From Bicyclus anynana (taxonomy: Eukaryota > Arthropoda > Insecta > Lepidoptera > Nymphalidae): a stretch of 64,000 bases of DNA. The notes beneath the pieces are model-generated. The model had not been told where the DNA came from. It did no database searches and saw only the letters and a program-made list of their open reading frames with translations. Shown one piece after another: positions 63,201 through 64,000 of the stretch. Position 1 is the first letter of the stretch. Every line of letters starts with the position of its first letter. The stretch is from assembly GCF_947172395.1 (NCBI RefSeq), contig NC_069086.1:14707572-14771571 (forward strand). The letters run 5' to 3'. Position numbers and translations under genes: made by a program.

Positions 63201-63909
63201 AGATTCAGTATACCTAAGATAGATATTTTGTGTGTAATACACCTACTAACTGTAATTACAAAACAATTGAGAGACGAATATCTTAGAATTCTATGGTTTC
63301 ATCGTGTACTGGTCCATCCTGTGGCAGAAAGGAAAACTCCGAGCAGAGCCCCGAACTTGTAACCGGTGGTAGTAGGATTAAGGACAATTACTTCCCTTTC
63401 TCCACTCGTGTTTTTCTCCAGGCCTAGCCAAATTTAGTAAGATCCTACTATAGCATCTTTAGACATCTGTTTTAATAGGAACTTGTTGCAGTTCTAGTGA
63501 GACCAAAGGCTTTATGCAAGTTATAGAGAGAATTGCTGGTAATCCTTATCCTTATAATAATCTTCAAGTATGTCATTTTATGTAAAGATAATCTAAATCT
63601 AAAATATACTGGCAAAATTTGAATAGTATTTTACAGACCTTGTAGATCGCTGATTGATGTTTCCTAATACCCTTCTCCTAACGTTGTGCACTACCAGTAT
63701 TTTGCGGCTAAATAGCGTTAATATACATATAAATGAATATACAAACAAAATACGTATCATATAAAACGAATTACGATTACCTTCTTCTTGGACGTCTAGG
63801 GAGTCTTTTCGTTCAGATTTTTCGTCATCATCCGAATCGGGATCTGCGATGGTGTCAGGTTCAGTCATGGTGAGCTCTGGTGGAGGGCATCCCACTCCTG
63901 ATGACTGAT
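57216..63909 (-). CDS. Unrecognised gene, last four visible exons (C-terminal part)
   Basis: Exons 63909-63781, 60223-60100, 58718-58529 and 57365-57216, all GT-AG with matching phases (1, 2, 0), ending TGA at 57218-57216. Together they encode about 197 residues: an acidic, Ser-rich stretch (DPDSDDDEKSERKDSLDVQE), a Ser/Arg-rich linker (LRRAGSAHSLSAPRSNASSR, SLPPSPSHTPRK), then SSNPFIGCGTSWLARTGVAA, MLQPALRSALPPDALLAA, LAAKLTPTQIHEMLQAVREE and an Ala/Cys-rich helical end. The linker looks like a regulated disordered region with SP motifs. The helical block may be a protein-binding domain. I do not recognise the family. High GC in the exons against AT-rich introns, and conserved frame across four junctions, support a real gene. 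The 5' end is outside the window. Confidence 0.75.
57400..57655 (-). mobile_element. SINE S2, minus strand, head truncated
   Basis: Plus strand CAAGTTAGCCCTTGACTACA, TCACCTGATGGTAAGTGATG, GTACCGGAACGCTAAATCGC, GTAACTAGCCACGGCCGAAG, CAATCTGCCCAGCC. Lies in the last intron of the unrecognised gene. Confidence 0.9.
57704..57958 (+). mobile_element. SINE S2, plus strand, with internal deletions
   Basis: GACCTCCGTGGCGCAGTGGT (A-box side), a shortened B-box region (CCCCGGCTGGACCGATTGAG), TTAATTGGTCCAGGTCTGGC, GTACCGCCAAGCAATTTAGC, and CTTACCATCAGATGAGATTA to GTAAAGAATAAAAAAA. Together with the copy at 57400-57655 it forms an inverted SINE pair. Confidence 0.9.
57983..58171 (+). mobile_element. H2 Helitron-like copy, full
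   Basis: TCTATACTAATATTATAAAG start, AACTACTGGTCCGATTTGAA, TATCGAGGAAGGCTATAGGC, GGTGTCAGCTAG end. Directly follows the S2 tail. Confidence 0.88.
58172..58528. other. Intron segment with small inverted repeat
   Basis: GCGCCATCTACAGG (58215) and CCAGTAGATGGCG (58261) are inverted. The rest is featureless. Confidence 0.45.
58905..59045 (-). mobile_element. SINE S4, minus strand
   Basis: The minus strand starts GAAGCCTCAATAGCTCAACA, GTTAGAGCGGTC (tRNA-like A-box region) and continues GTTGGTCTATTGTCGTACCC, ACTCCAATACAGTCTTTTCC and GGAATATTGGTCAT. This order is that of a widespread lepidopteran SINE. The B box is damaged. Related to 37950-38085. Confidence 0.75.
59588..59745. mobile_element. Possible MITE, inverted GC-rich ends
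   Basis: ACGCGGCAATCGTGAGCG near the left and GTCTCGCGATTGCCGCGCT near the right are inverted with some mismatch. Inside are repeated CGCGGCATT/CGCGCAGTATTGTCGCG motifs. In the intron of the unrecognised gene. Confidence 0.5.
60908..61092. mobile_element. Short MITE with 31-bp TIRs
   Basis: Left CCGCTCAGAGATTGCGTTTT, TGACACCTGTC; right GACAGGTGTCA, GAAACGCAATCTCTGAGCGG. Nearly perfect inverted ends, AT-rich 120-bp centre, no ORF. In the intron between the first two visible exons of the unrecognised gene. Confidence 0.8.
61100..63780 (-). other. Large intron of the unrecognised gene, nothing recognised
   Basis: AT-rich. A short hairpin (TTAGTACATAGGTGTACTAA at about 61774-61794) is the only structure noted. 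No ORF, RNA gene or repeat family could be assigned. Confidence 0.5.
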
Positions 63910-64000
63910 CTGAAAATAATTCAAACAGTTAAAGATAGTCTAAAAATTCTCCAAGTTGTTGTTGAGTTGTCGAGTCAAGATCTCATGAAGGTGTTGGTGG
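63910..64000 (-). other. Intron start at the right window edge
   Basis: The acceptor TTATTTTCAG (minus strand) precedes the exon at 63909. The remaining bases to 64000 are intron of the unrecognised gene, whose upstream exons are outside. Confidence 0.6.

Noticed and set aside
1..64000. CRISPR array, phage, operon or other prokaryotic system
   Set aside because: The window is clearly eukaryotic (spliced HERC2, SINEs, Helitrons). The regular repeats seen are microsatellites or transposon-derived arrays.

Overview
The window is nuclear DNA of a moth or butterfly (Lepidoptera). Insect-type gene structure (short GC-rich exons in AT-rich introns) is mixed with very many non-autonomous mobile elements of types common in Lepidoptera: Lep1-like Helitrons with 5' TC and 3' CTAG ends, four tRNA-derived SINE families (called S1 to S4 here), LINE 3' ends and several MITEs. 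No bacterial, viral or CRISPR feature was seen. Assignment below order level is not possible from sequence alone.

Positions 1-22265 (+): the last 26 exons (1384 codons plus stop) of HERC2, a giant HECT E3 ubiquitin ligase. They run from the region before the third RCC1-like domain, through a seven-bladed RCC1 propeller, to the complete HECT domain with its catalytic cysteine. Every splice junction keeps frame. One intron is GC-AG. The introns hold nested transposons, a fold-back element of about 880 bp and a hairpin/tandem-repeat array next to an acceptor.

Positions 22266-27700: AT-rich intergenic DNA with MITE, Helitron and SINE remnants.

Positions 27731-29864 (-): two tandem two-exon genes for DAPIT/USMG5 (subunit k of mitochondrial ATP synthase, about 53 and 60 residues), which share exon structure but have diverged in sequence.

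Positions 32442-35216 (-): a complete four-exon leucine-rich-repeat gene (180 residues), best matched to LRRC20. About 9 kb upstream, at 44361-44520 (-), is a second possible first exon with the same splice phase and a similar peptide. This suggests alternative promoters, or an exon duplication.

Positions 45000-57000: repeat-rich DNA with a nearly identical 3.0-kb tandem duplication (50526-53579 and 53868-56890). Comparing its two copies shows a short palindrome made by a template-switch-like event in one of them.

Positions 57216-63909 (-): the last four visible exons of an unrecognised gene with an acidic/Ser-rich then Ala-rich helical C-terminus. It continues beyond the right edge.

HERC2 (+) is convergent with the minus-strand genes. 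The functions (ubiquitin ligation, ATP synthase assembly, LRR scaffold) do not form an evident pathway. The most unusual features are the LRRC20 alternative exon, the DAPIT pair, the dense snap-back palindromes and the duplicated block.
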